Shown: positions 34,184-42,272 of the stretch, piece after piece | How the letters are laid out: the number at the start of each line of letters is the position of its first letter | Position numbering within the stretch: the first letter of the stretch is position 1 | Origin: Bin87 sp965232895 | GTDB taxonomy: Bacteria > Chloroflexota > Dehalococcoidia > Lucifugimonadales > UBA3495 | Length of the DNA: 64,000 nt | Assembly (NCBI GenBank): GCA_965232895.1 | Contig: OZ247430.1 | Span: 1,984,001-2,048,000 of the forward strand | Direction of reading: 5' to 3' | Notes under the pieces: model-generated | The model's input: the letters and a program-made list of their open reading frames with translations, nothing else | What the model was told of the DNA's origin: nothing | Database searches by the model: none | Made by a program: the position numbers and the translations under genes

Positions 34184-35917
34184 GTGCCAAAATTATTGAT
34201 ACCAAATATCAGAATAGCCGCCCTAATGGTACTGGGGCTCTGGCTGGCGGTGGCCATTGCCTGCGGGGCGCCAGCCGCCAGCACGGGAAATGCCCCGTCA
34301 CCTGCCGCCACCGAAGCACTGGCGCTCGAGGCTGCCACGGCGGTTCCGCAACAACCGTCTCAAGGGACCGCAGCATCGGAGCAGCCCGCGGCGCCGGCCG
34401 CTGCGCCCGAACTGGCGCCTACCGTCGCCGATGTCGAAGTGGAGCGTCCCACCCTGAACGCCGGGGTCATCTGGCTCAGCACTCCTTTGGACCCAGCGAA
34501 GAGCGGCTGGGTCGCCAGCCAATCGGGAATGTCGGAGAACCTGTTTCGTCTTGCCGCCGACGATCTGAGCCCTGAGCCCTGGCTTGCAACCGGCGCCACG
34601 CAACTCGACCCGCTCACCTGGGAGATTGGGATTCGATCCGGCGTCGAGTTTCACAATGGCAATATGATGGATGCCCAAGCCGTGAAAGACTCCCTGGAAA
34701 GGACGATCCGTTTGTCGGCTGGGTCGGCGGACTCATTGGCCATTGACAGCATCACCGTCCAAGATGAGCAGACGATCAACCTGACCACACTCGAGCCCCG
34801 ACCCACGTTGCCCGGCCTGCTGACAAATCCGGCTGTGGCGATCGTCGACGCGGCTGCAGCCGACGCCGCCGGGGAGGGCAACTTCATCGATGCCGGCGCT
34901 ATGACCGGCCCGTACATCCCCACGAAGTACATCCAGGAGGAACGCCTGGAGACCGTGGCCAACGACAACTACTGGGATGGAAAGCCGCCGCTGGCCGGCA
35001 TCATTCAGGTTGCCATTCCCGACACCAACAGCAGGGAGCTTGCCCTTCAGGCGGGAGACGTCGATGTTGTCATCAATCTCTCTCCCGAGGGTGTGCAGAT
35101 TATCGAGGCCCAACCGGAGTTGCGTGTCGCGACCGCTGGGATCGGCACCTCGGTGGTCATGTGGTGGGTCAATTTCGAGCGTGAAGCCCTGTCCGACCCG
35201 CTGGTTCGACAGGCGGTGGCGCACGCCATTGACCGGGAGAGCATCTCCGGCCTGATCGCGCCGGCGGGAACCGGTTCCTACGCGGACACATTGCTGCCGG
35301 AAGGCATAGTGACCTGTCCGGGCGTGTCCGGGCCAAGTTTCGACCCGGCCCGGTCCCGGGAACTGCTGTCTCAAGCCAGCTATGCCGATGCCGACGGCGA
35401 TGGGTTTGTCGAAAAGGACGGACAGCCGCTGGAGATAGTAATCGGCGGTTACCCGCAGCGGTTCCAGTTGCCCATCATGGCCGAAACCGCCCAGGCGATG
35501 CTGGCCGACGTGGGAATTCGGGTCGATGTTCAAATTACCGAGTGGTCAACGGTCAAGGAACCGACCTGGGACCTCTTCGGTTGGTATAACAACGTCGTTG
35601 ACGCTGGCGACCCGGTGCTGAACGTCAGCAAGTTCGTTGGTCTCGAAGCCAATGCCGAGAGTAGCGCCGCCAACAACTTCGGCCATTACGACCATACCGC
35701 AGTCGCGGACGTGGTCGCCCGGGCCGGAGGCGAATCAGACGTCGAGCAGCGAAAACGGATCGCATGCGAGGCCATGGCGGTGGTCACCGAAGAGATCGCC
35801 ATCCTGCCGGTGGCCCATGCTTACTTCCTGTACGGCGTCAGTGAACAAGTAACCAATTTTGACCCCCACCCGGCGCATCTCTATTACTTCGACCACCGCA
35901 TCGGCCTGACCGAGTGA
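34184..35917 (+). CDS. ABC transporter substrate-binding lipoprotein, peptide family 5
   Basis: A 577-residue extracytoplasmic solute-binding protein. A signal peptide ends in a lipobox (LAVAIAC, Cys27), followed by a long Ala/Pro linker (about 30-85) and a family 5 binding fold with GVEFHNGNMMDAQAVKDSL (about 153-171), YWDGKPPLAG (about 262) and LVRQAVAHAIDRESI (about 340-354). It delivers peptides or nickel-like ligands to the permeases encoded next. The start is GTG 34184 with GGGAGG eight bases upstream. No ATPase gene follows within the window. Confidence 0.9.
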   Translation: MPKLLIPNIRIAALMVLGLWLAVAIACGAPAASTGNAPSPAATEALALEAATAVPQQPSQGTAASEQPAAPAAAPELAPTVADVEVERPTLNAGVIWLSTPLDPAKSGWVASQSGMSENLFRLAADDLSPEPWLATGATQLDPLTWEIGIRSGVEFHNGNMMDAQAVKDSLERTIRLSAGSADSLAIDSITVQDEQTINLTTLEPRPTLPGLLTNPAVAIVDAAAADAAGEGNFIDAGAMTGPYIPTKYIQEERLETVANDNYWDGKPPLAGIIQVAIPDTNSRELALQAGDVDVVINLSPEGVQIIEAQPELRVATAGIGTSVVMWWVNFEREALSDPLVRQAVAHAIDRESISGLIAPAGTGSYADTLLPEGIVTCPGVSGPSFDPARSRELLSQASYADADGDGFVEKDGQPLEIVIGGYPQRFQLPIMAETAQAMLADVGIRVDVQITEWSTVKEPTWDLFGWYNNVVDAGDPVLNVSKFVGLEANAESSAANNFGHYDHTAVADVVARAGGESDVEQRKRIACEAMAVVTEEIAILPVAHAYFLYGVSEQVTNFDPHPAHLYYFDHRIGLTE

Positions 35918-35959
35918 GCGAGGTATCGGGGTAACCGACCTTAATAGCGGACCGCCGGA

Positions 35960-36907
35960 ATGGTAGCATATCTGGCCCGACGGCTGGCCACGCTGCCGCT
36001 GCTGCTCCTGGGCATCTCGGCGGTCAGCTTCGCGCTGCTGAACCTGGCGCCGGGCGACCCCGCCGAGATTGTCCTGCGCCAGCGCAACCCCGGCCAACTG
36101 CCCAGCGCGGCACAGGTCTCGGCCATGCGCATCGAGCTCGGCCTGGACGCCTCCCTGCCGGCTCAGTACGCCCGCTGGGTAACGCGGGCGCTGGTGGCCG
36201 ACATGGGCCGGTCATACGTGACCGAACAGCCCGTGGCCGCGCAGCTGGCGCGCCGCACGGTACCGACCGCTTTGCTCACCACGGCCGGGTTGATCCTGGC
36301 GCTGCTGGTCGCGGTGCCCATGGGCATCCTGTCGGCCCGGCGACGCGGCAGCCCGGTGGATACCATCGCGCGACTGGCGGCGCTGGTGGGCGCGGCGGCT
36401 CCATCCTACGTCCTGGCCTATGGACTGATAATCCTGTTTGCGGTGAAGCTGTCGTGGCTGCCGGCCCTGGGCTACGGTTCGCCCTCCCAGATCGTGCTGC
36501 CGGCCATTGCCCTGTCTCTTGCGCCGATGGCGCAACTGATGCGTCTGATTCGCGCCAGCATGCTGGAGACCCTGGGCCAGGACTACATTCGAACGGCGCG
36601 AGCCAAGGGACTGTCTGAACAGGTCGTATCGGCAAGGCACGCCCTTCGCAACGCGCTGCTGCCGGCCATCGGGGCCACCGGCGTCAACCTCGGCTACCTG
36701 CTCAGCGGCGCGGTCATAGTGGAAACCATCTTCACCTGGCCCGGGTTGGGGCAGTTGATGGTGGGCGCGGCTTTGACTCGAGACTACCCCGTGGTGCAGG
36801 GGTTCGTGACCTACATCGCGGTGGTGGTGCTGCTGGTGAACCTGGTCGCCGACGTTGCCCTGCGCATCGCCGACCCGCGCCTGCGTTTCGGACGGGACGG
36901 GATGTAG
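35960..36907 (+). CDS. ABC transporter permease, DppB/OppB family
   Basis: A 315-residue membrane protein with six predicted spans. The N-terminal MVAYLARRLATLPLLLLGIS and the EAA loop EQVVSARHALRNALLPAIGA (about 220-239) match DppB-type permeases. It pairs with the next gene to form the channel for the peptide bound by 34184-35917. The ATG 35960 follows after a 42-base gap. The next permease begins six bases after its stop. Confidence 0.93.
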   Translation: MVAYLARRLATLPLLLLGISAVSFALLNLAPGDPAEIVLRQRNPGQLPSAAQVSAMRIELGLDASLPAQYARWVTRALVADMGRSYVTEQPVAAQLARRTVPTALLTTAGLILALLVAVPMGILSARRRGSPVDTIARLAALVGAAAPSYVLAYGLIILFAVKLSWLPALGYGSPSQIVLPAIALSLAPMAQLMRLIRASMLETLGQDYIRTARAKGLSEQVVSARHALRNALLPAIGATGVNLGYLLSGAVIVETIFTWPGLGQLMVGAALTRDYPVVQGFVTYIAVVVLLVNLVADVALRIADPRLRFGRDGM

Positions 36908-36913
36908 CGGCCG

Positions 36914-37825
36914 ATGACGGTTGAGGCACAGCGCTCCGAGGGACGTGTCCCCGTCCCGACCGTCGCCGGCAGTTCCCGGCGGCGCCGTCGACACCAATGG
37001 ACTGCGCTGGTGCGGGAGCCGGGAACCGCGTTGGGGCTGTTCCTGGTGGTGTCGCTGCTGCTGACGGGGTTGTTGGCGCCCTGGCTTCCCCTGGATGACC
37101 CCACCGAGATCAGCCTGCCTGACCGCTTGCTGCCACCATCAGCGGAGCACCTCCTGGGCACCGACCATCTCGGGCGCGACACCTTCAGCCGTGTCGTTCA
37201 CGGCGCGCGCCTGACCCTGCTGGCCGCCGCCGTCACCCTGGCCCTGAGCATGACCATCGCGCTGACGGTGGGAATACTATCCGGATACCACGGCGGCTGG
37301 CCGGACACGGCGCTGATGGGGGTCGTGGATCTGCTGCTGGCGTTTCCCTCGCTGATCCTGGCGTTGGCCGTGGCCGGAGCGCTGGGGCCGGGCCTGTTCA
37401 ACGTGCTGCTGGCGGCCGGCGCGGTCTGGTGGGTGGGTCATGCCCGCATCATTCGCGGCGTCACCCTGGGAGCGCGACAGATGGAGTACGTGACGGCGGC
37501 GCACGCCGCCGGAGCCGGCAACCTGCGCATCATCCTGCGGCACATCGCGCCCAATATCCTCGGCCCGATCATTGTGATCGCGTCACTGGACGTGGGCTGG
37601 ATCATCCTGGGAATCGCCGGGCTGAACTTCCTGGGGCTGGGCGCGCAGCCGCCCACACCGAAGTGGGGAGCGATGCTCAACGACGCCCGGCCTCACCTGC
37701 AGACGGCGCCCCGCCTGCTGCTGCTGCCGGGAGCCGCCATATTCCTCGCCGTGCTGGGTTTCAACCTGCTGGGCGACGGCCTGCGGGATCTGCTCGACCC
37801 TCGCACCGTGCGGCCGGGGGGCTGA
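36914..37825 (+). CDS. ABC transporter permease, DppC/OppC family
   Basis: A 303-residue membrane protein. Landmarks are the N-terminal soluble tail, PPSAEHLLGTDHLGRDTFSR (about 74-93) and the EAA-type loop TAAHAAGAGNLRIILRHIAP (about 196-215), all typical for DppC. The start is ATG 36914. The coding region ends at 37825, and 31 bases later a relic of a WD40 gene begins. The missing ATPase genes suggest that the operon was cut or that ATPases are shared. Confidence 0.93.
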   Translation: MTVEAQRSEGRVPVPTVAGSSRRRRRHQWTALVREPGTALGLFLVVSLLLTGLLAPWLPLDDPTEISLPDRLLPPSAEHLLGTDHLGRDTFSRVVHGARLTLLAAAVTLALSMTIALTVGILSGYHGGWPDTALMGVVDLLLAFPSLILALAVAGALGPGLFNVLLAAGAVWWVGHARIIRGVTLGARQMEYVTAAHAAGAGNLRIILRHIAPNILGPIIVIASLDVGWIILGIAGLNFLGLGAQPPTPKWGAMLNDARPHLQTAPRLLLLPGAAIFLAVLGFNLLGDGLRDLLDPRTVRPGG

Positions 37826-37856
37826 TACTCGTTGCGGTGGCCCGGCAAGGCGCGGC

Positions 37857-37949
37857 AGCCAGGACAACTCGATGCGCTTCCGGAGTCGATCCACGGAACG
37901 GGACTCCATGATGCCAGGATATCCCGGCCAGCCGTCGGCCCTGGCTTTC
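37857..37949 (+). pseudogene. WD40 gene fragment
   Basis: In one frame this stretch reads GSQDNSMRFRSRSTERDSMM then PGYPGQPSALAF, almost the same as GSQDNTVHFWRRSTERDSMM, SGYPGKPSALAF in the WD40 protein at 30932. The DNA matches 31541-31633 over 93 bases without gaps and with about eight mismatches. The flanks do not continue the gene, so it is a remnant of a second WD40 gene. It lies in the 197-base gap before the nitrate operon end. Confidence 0.75.
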
Positions 37950-38022
37950 CGGGTATCCGCCCGCACAAGGGCTGGGATAACACGACCGTCAGGACGTCGG
38001 CCGGGGTTAAGTCGGCCGGGGT

Positions 38023-39384
38023 TCAGTCGGCCGCTGCCGGCGCGATGCCCGACCGCTCGGCGAGGGCGAGATCCAGGGCGTGCCTTTCCGCCCGCTCGGT
38101 CTCCGGCGAAAACCGCACCGCCAGCGCCAGCGATGACGCGACCACCACGGCGACGCCCACGATGAGCAGGGCATCGGCATAGGTGAGGCTTTCCGCGCGG
38201 AACAGGAACCCGAAGGCCACGGCTCCCGCGTTGCCGCCCGCGCCCACAATGCCGGCCACGGAACCCAGCGCCTTGCGGTTGACGAACGGGACCACGGAAA
38301 ACGTCGCTCCCTCCGACATCTGCACGAACAGGCTGAACACGATCATCGCGCCCACGGCCAGGAACAACGTCGCCATCTGGGAAAACAGGATCAGGGCCAA
38401 TCCTTCGACCAGCAGTACCGCGCCCAGGAACATCACACGTCCCCTGAGGCCGAACCGGATGCCCATCTTGTCGCCGAAAAACCCGCCCAGGGTGCGGGCG
38501 AAAATGTTCATCAAGCCGAAGGTGCCGGCGATGATGCCGGCGGTGGCGAGGTTCAGCTCAAAGCGGTCATAGTAGTACAGCGCGGCGATGTTGTTGATGG
38601 TCAGCTCCACGCCGAAGCAGGCCCCGTAGATGACGAACAATGCCCACACGCGGGGGTCCCGGGCCGCTTCCAGGAATGAGCCTTTGCTTCCGGCCGAACC
38701 CGGCATCAGGCCACGGGCGCGCAGGTCGCGATAGTTGCCCTGCGGACAGTCCTGGGTGAGGAAGTAGTAGGCCACTCCCACCAACAGCAGGGCCACGCCG
38801 GGTATCACCATGGCGATCCGCCACCCCAGGACTTCGCCAACGCCGAACATCAGCACGCCGGCGAATGCCAGGGGCATCGCCATCTGGGTGACGCCACCGC
38901 CCAGGTTGCCCCATCCGGCGGTGGTGGCGTTGGCGGTGCCCACCACGTTGGGCGCGAACATCACCGACGTGTGGTACTGGGTGATGACGAAGGATGCGCC
39001 GATCACGCCGATGGCCAGGCGGAACAGCAGGAACGTCTCGTAGTTCTGGGCCAGCCCGATGCACATGACCGGTATCGAGCCGATGATGAGCAGGCCGCTG
39101 TAGGCCAGGCGGGGGCCGATGCGGTCGCACAGCCATCCAAAGACCAGGCGGGCCACGATGGTGATGGCAACCGACGCGATGATGGTGTTGCCGATCTGCG
39201 CTTTGCTCAGCAGCAGGTCCTCACGCACCACCGCCATCATCGGGGCGATGCCGAACCATCCGAAGAAGCACAGGAAGAAGGCGAACCAGGTGATGTGGAA
39301 AGTCCGCATCTGCGGGGCCGCCAGGCTGAACAGGCGTATCCGGGTGGCTTTTCCGCCGTCTCCGGCGATATTCAGCAGGCTCAT
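38023..39384 (-). CDS. narK: Nitrate/nitrite transporter, NNP/NarK family
   Basis: A 453-residue MFS transporter with 12 predicted spans. The nitrate signature is clear: GASFVITQYHTSVMFAPNVV (about 129-148) and TANATTAGWGNLGGGVTQM (about 150-168). It imports nitrate or exports nitrite in the same operon as the assimilatory reductases. The start is ATG 39384; it follows nirD (stop 39417) after 32 bases. Last gene of the nasA-nirB-nirD-narK unit. Confidence 0.93.
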   Translation of the reverse strand: MSLLNIAGDGGKATRIRLFSLAAPQMRTFHITWFAFFLCFFGWFGIAPMMAVVREDLLLSKAQIGNTIIASVAITIVARLVFGWLCDRIGPRLAYSGLLIIGSIPVMCIGLAQNYETFLLFRLAIGVIGASFVITQYHTSVMFAPNVVGTANATTAGWGNLGGGVTQMAMPLAFAGVLMFGVGEVLGWRIAMVIPGVALLLVGVAYYFLTQDCPQGNYRDLRARGLMPGSAGSKGSFLEAARDPRVWALFVIYGACFGVELTINNIAALYYYDRFELNLATAGIIAGTFGLMNIFARTLGGFFGDKMGIRFGLRGRVMFLGAVLLVEGLALILFSQMATLFLAVGAMIVFSLFVQMSEGATFSVVPFVNRKALGSVAGIVGAGGNAGAVAFGFLFRAESLTYADALLIVGVAVVVASSLALAVRFSPETERAERHALDLALAERSGIAPAAAD

Positions 39385-39416
39385 TTTCTCAACTCCGAAG
39401 GGCTGGAACGGGTCGG

Positions 39417-39788
39417 CTACGACCCGGATATCGCGACCAGAATCTCCCCGGCTTCGTTCACAGAGACCGGGTAGGTGCGCAACGCCGGGCAGTCGTTGCC
39501 CAGCGGTTCGCCGGTGCCAACGTCGAATCGGAAGTTGTGCAGCGGGCAGACCAGTGCTTCACCGCCCAGCAATCCATCGGCCAACGGGCCGGCGCGATGG
39601 GGACATTCCGCCTGGGTGGCGTACACCCTTCCCTGGCGGCTGCGAAACACCGCGATCGCCATACCGCCGATCTCGAACCGGCGCCCCTCGCCGATGGGTA
39701 TCTGCGCGGCGCTGCCGAGAATATGGGTCCCGTAAGATGACATATCGCTCACCGCAAACACATCCGGCGCTTTCGTGATCAGAACCAT
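39417..39788 (-). CDS. nirD: Nitrite reductase small subunit (Rieske type)
   Basis: A 123-residue Rieske-fold subunit. The 2Fe-2S ligands are CPHRAGPL (about 61-68) and CPLHNFRFD (about 79-87), matching the C-x-H / C-x2-H pattern. Small subunits of some NirBD enzymes lack these ligands, but here they are present. The start is ATG 39788, four bases after the nirB stop, behind GAGGTAG. It works with NirB to reduce nitrite to ammonium. Confidence 0.9.
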   Translation of the reverse strand: MVLITKAPDVFAVSDMSSYGTHILGSAAQIPIGEGRRFEIGGMAIAVFRSRQGRVYATQAECPHRAGPLADGLLGGEALVCPLHNFRFDVGTGEPLGNDCPALRTYPVSVNEAGEILVAISGS

Positions 39789-39792
39789 GACG

Positions 39793-42270
39793 CTACCTCG
39801 CTGCGGCCGCCGGCGCGACCAATTCGGCCGGCGTGGTGACGAACTGGTTGGGATGCACCGGGTCGCCGGCCTCCAGCCAGGGGTCCTGGTACGCATCCAC
39901 GGCGGCCTGCATGTCCTGATCCAGCCGGTCGCAGATGCCCTCGCCGTCCTCCACCAGGATCTGACGCAGCCGCTCGATGCCCATTCGTTCCACGAAGTCG
40001 TAGGTGCGTTCCAGGTAGCGGGCGTTCTCCCGGTAGTACTGCATGAACCTGCCCATAATCAGAAGGGTCTCGTCGTGGGTATCGGTCACGCACAGCACAT
40101 CCCCCTTGCGCACGCGGGAGCCCGCCGCGCCACCGACGTACACCTCCCACTTCCCGCCTTCAATGGCCGTGGCGCCCACGTCCTTGGTGGTCGACTCGGC
40201 GCAGTTGCGCGGGCATCCCGACACGGCCAGTTTCATCTTGTGGGGGCTCTCGATGCCCTGGAACCGCTGCTCGATCTGGACGCCCAGCTTGGTGCTGTCG
40301 CCCACGCCGAACCGGCAGAACTCGGTTCCCACGCAGGTTTTGCAGGTGCGGAACGCCTTGGTGTAGGCGTGGCCCGACGGCATCCCAACCTCCTGCCACA
40401 CTGCGGGCAGGTGCTCCTTGGGGATGCCCAGGAGGTCGATGCGCTGGCCGCCGGTGATCTTCACCATTCTGGCCTCGTATTTCTCAGCGGCGTCGGCGAT
40501 ACGGCGAAGCTGGTCGGGCGTGGTGACGCCGCCGTAGATCCTGGGCACCACGCTGAACGTCCCGTCGTTCTGGATGTTGGCGTGGACCCGGTCGTTGATG
40601 AACCGCGCGTCCCGCTCGTCCTCGTACTCCGCGCCCCAGATGGTCCGCAGCAGCGAGGCCAGCCCCTGCTTGCTGCCCGCGTCCTCCCTGCCGCCGGCCA
40701 GCGCCTCGAACACCCGGGAAACGCTCCTGAGTTCCATGGCCTTGATGGCGCCCGCCAGTTCCGGCTTGGTGAGGGGAATGCCCGGCACGTAGTAGTGGGC
40801 CGATGGGTCGTCGGCCACCAGGCCGTCGGCCGCCAGTTCCAGCGCCGCCTGAACCTGCATCTTGCAGGAGCCGCAGCCGGTTCCAGCGCGGGTGGCGTCG
40901 CATACCGCCTTCAGGCTGCGGCATCCGCCGTCCACCGCCGCGATGATCCTGCCCTTGGTCACGCCGTTGCAGTTGCAGATCTGGGCGTCGTCGGGCATAT
41001 CCTCCACGTTGAGCGATGGACCGGCGTCGGCCGCCAGGGGGAACAGCAGCTCCGAGCGGTTCTCGGGGAGGGCCTCGCCCCGGTCGAAGGCCTGCAGGAT
41101 GCGCGGCATGGTCAGGCCGTCGCCCAGCAGAATCGCGCCGGTTACCTTGCCATCCCGAACGATGACCTTCTTGTACACGTTGCGGTTGGGCTCGACGTAG
41201 GTCACCACTTCGTCGTCGTCGTCCAGCGGGTCCTTGCTGCCGGCCACCGCCAGCTCCACTCCCATCACCTTGAGCTTGGTGGAGATCCGGGAGCCGACGT
41301 AGGCGGAGTCGGCGTTGCGTTCGGTGAGCCTCTCGGCCAGGACGCGGGCCTGCTCCCACAGGGGCGCGACCAGTCCGTACACCTGGCTGCGATGCTCGGC
41401 GCACTCGCCAATGGCGTAGATGTCCTGGTCGTTGCGGCAGGTGAGGCCGTCGTTGACCAGGATGCCGCGGCGCACGTGCAGACCCGCCATCCGCGCCAGG
41501 TCCACGTTGGGGCGGATGCCGGCCGACATCACCACCAGATCGCAGTCCAGCGTGTCGCCGTCCTTGAACTGGAGCCCCGTCACACGATCATCGCCTAGCA
41601 CGGCAGTGGTCAGCTTCTCCAGGCGGAACCGTACGCCCAGCTCTTCCAGGCTCTGCTGGAGGAGCTGTCCGGACAGGGAGTCCAGCTGCGTATCCATGAG
41701 CCAGCCCATCAGGTGAACCACGTCAACCTCCAGCCCCCGGTTCATCAGTCCCCGGGCGGCTTCCAGGCCCAGCAGCCCGCCGCCGATTACCGCCGCCCGG
41801 CGCGCGCCCTCCGCGTGTTCGATGATGGCGGAACAGTCGTCCAGCGTGCGGAATACGAAGGCGCCCTTTTTGAAATCGCCGTCGTCGTCATACAGGCCGT
41901 CCATGGGCGGCACGAAGGCGCTGCTGCCGGTGGCTATGACCAGCTTGTCGTAGGGAAGCAGCAGCCCGCCGGAACCGTAGGCCATCTTGCCCTTCCGGTC
42001 GATGCCGATGGCCCGCACTCCCGAGTGCAGGGTCACGTTGTTCTCGGCGTACCACTCCAGGGGGTTGATGAAGATGTCTTCGGCGTGGTGGGAGCCCGAC
42101 AGCACGCCGGAGAGCAGGATGCGGTTGTAGTTGCCGCAGGACTCCTCGCCGATGACCGCGATGTCGTAGGTATCCTGGCCGCCCAGGTTCACCATTTCCT
42201 CGACGAATCGGGCGCCGGCCATGCCGTTGCCTATCACCACCAGTTTCCGCTTTGCTGAGGCATTCATCAT
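39793..42270 (-). CDS. nirB: Assimilatory nitrite reductase [NAD(P)H] large subunit
   Basis: An 825-residue multi-domain enzyme that reduces nitrite to ammonium with NAD(P)H. Domains in order: FAD/NAD-binding (VVIGNGMAGARF near 10-21), a BFD-type 2Fe-2S domain (CNCNGVTKGRI at about 433 and GTGCGSCK at about 466), and a ferredoxin/sirohaem domain with CVGTEFC and SGCPRNC holding the 4Fe-4S cluster. Length is normal for NirB. The start is ATG 42270, two bases after nasA; nirD follows. Cytosolic. Confidence 0.96.
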   Translation of the reverse strand: MMNASAKRKLVVIGNGMAGARFVEEMVNLGGQDTYDIAVIGEESCGNYNRILLSGVLSGSHHAEDIFINPLEWYAENNVTLHSGVRAIGIDRKGKMAYGSGGLLLPYDKLVIATGSSAFVPPMDGLYDDDGDFKKGAFVFRTLDDCSAIIEHAEGARRAAVIGGGLLGLEAARGLMNRGLEVDVVHLMGWLMDTQLDSLSGQLLQQSLEELGVRFRLEKLTTAVLGDDRVTGLQFKDGDTLDCDLVVMSAGIRPNVDLARMAGLHVRRGILVNDGLTCRNDQDIYAIGECAEHRSQVYGLVAPLWEQARVLAERLTERNADSAYVGSRISTKLKVMGVELAVAGSKDPLDDDDEVVTYVEPNRNVYKKVIVRDGKVTGAILLGDGLTMPRILQAFDRGEALPENRSELLFPLAADAGPSLNVEDMPDDAQICNCNGVTKGRIIAAVDGGCRSLKAVCDATRAGTGCGSCKMQVQAALELAADGLVADDPSAHYYVPGIPLTKPELAGAIKAMELRSVSRVFEALAGGREDAGSKQGLASLLRTIWGAEYEDERDARFINDRVHANIQNDGTFSVVPRIYGGVTTPDQLRRIADAAEKYEARMVKITGGQRIDLLGIPKEHLPAVWQEVGMPSGHAYTKAFRTCKTCVGTEFCRFGVGDSTKLGVQIEQRFQGIESPHKMKLAVSGCPRNCAESTTKDVGATAIEGGKWEVYVGGAAGSRVRKGDVLCVTDTHDETLLIMGRFMQYYRENARYLERTYDFVERMGIERLRQILVEDGEGICDRLDQDMQAAVDAYQDPWLEAGDPVHPNQFVTTPAELVAPAAAAR

Positions 42271-42272
42271 GG

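Noticed and set aside
39775..41598. A long plus-strand frame opposite nirB
   Set aside because: NirB with FAD, 2Fe-2S and sirohaem motifs lies on the minus strand; the plus frame has no recognisable domain.
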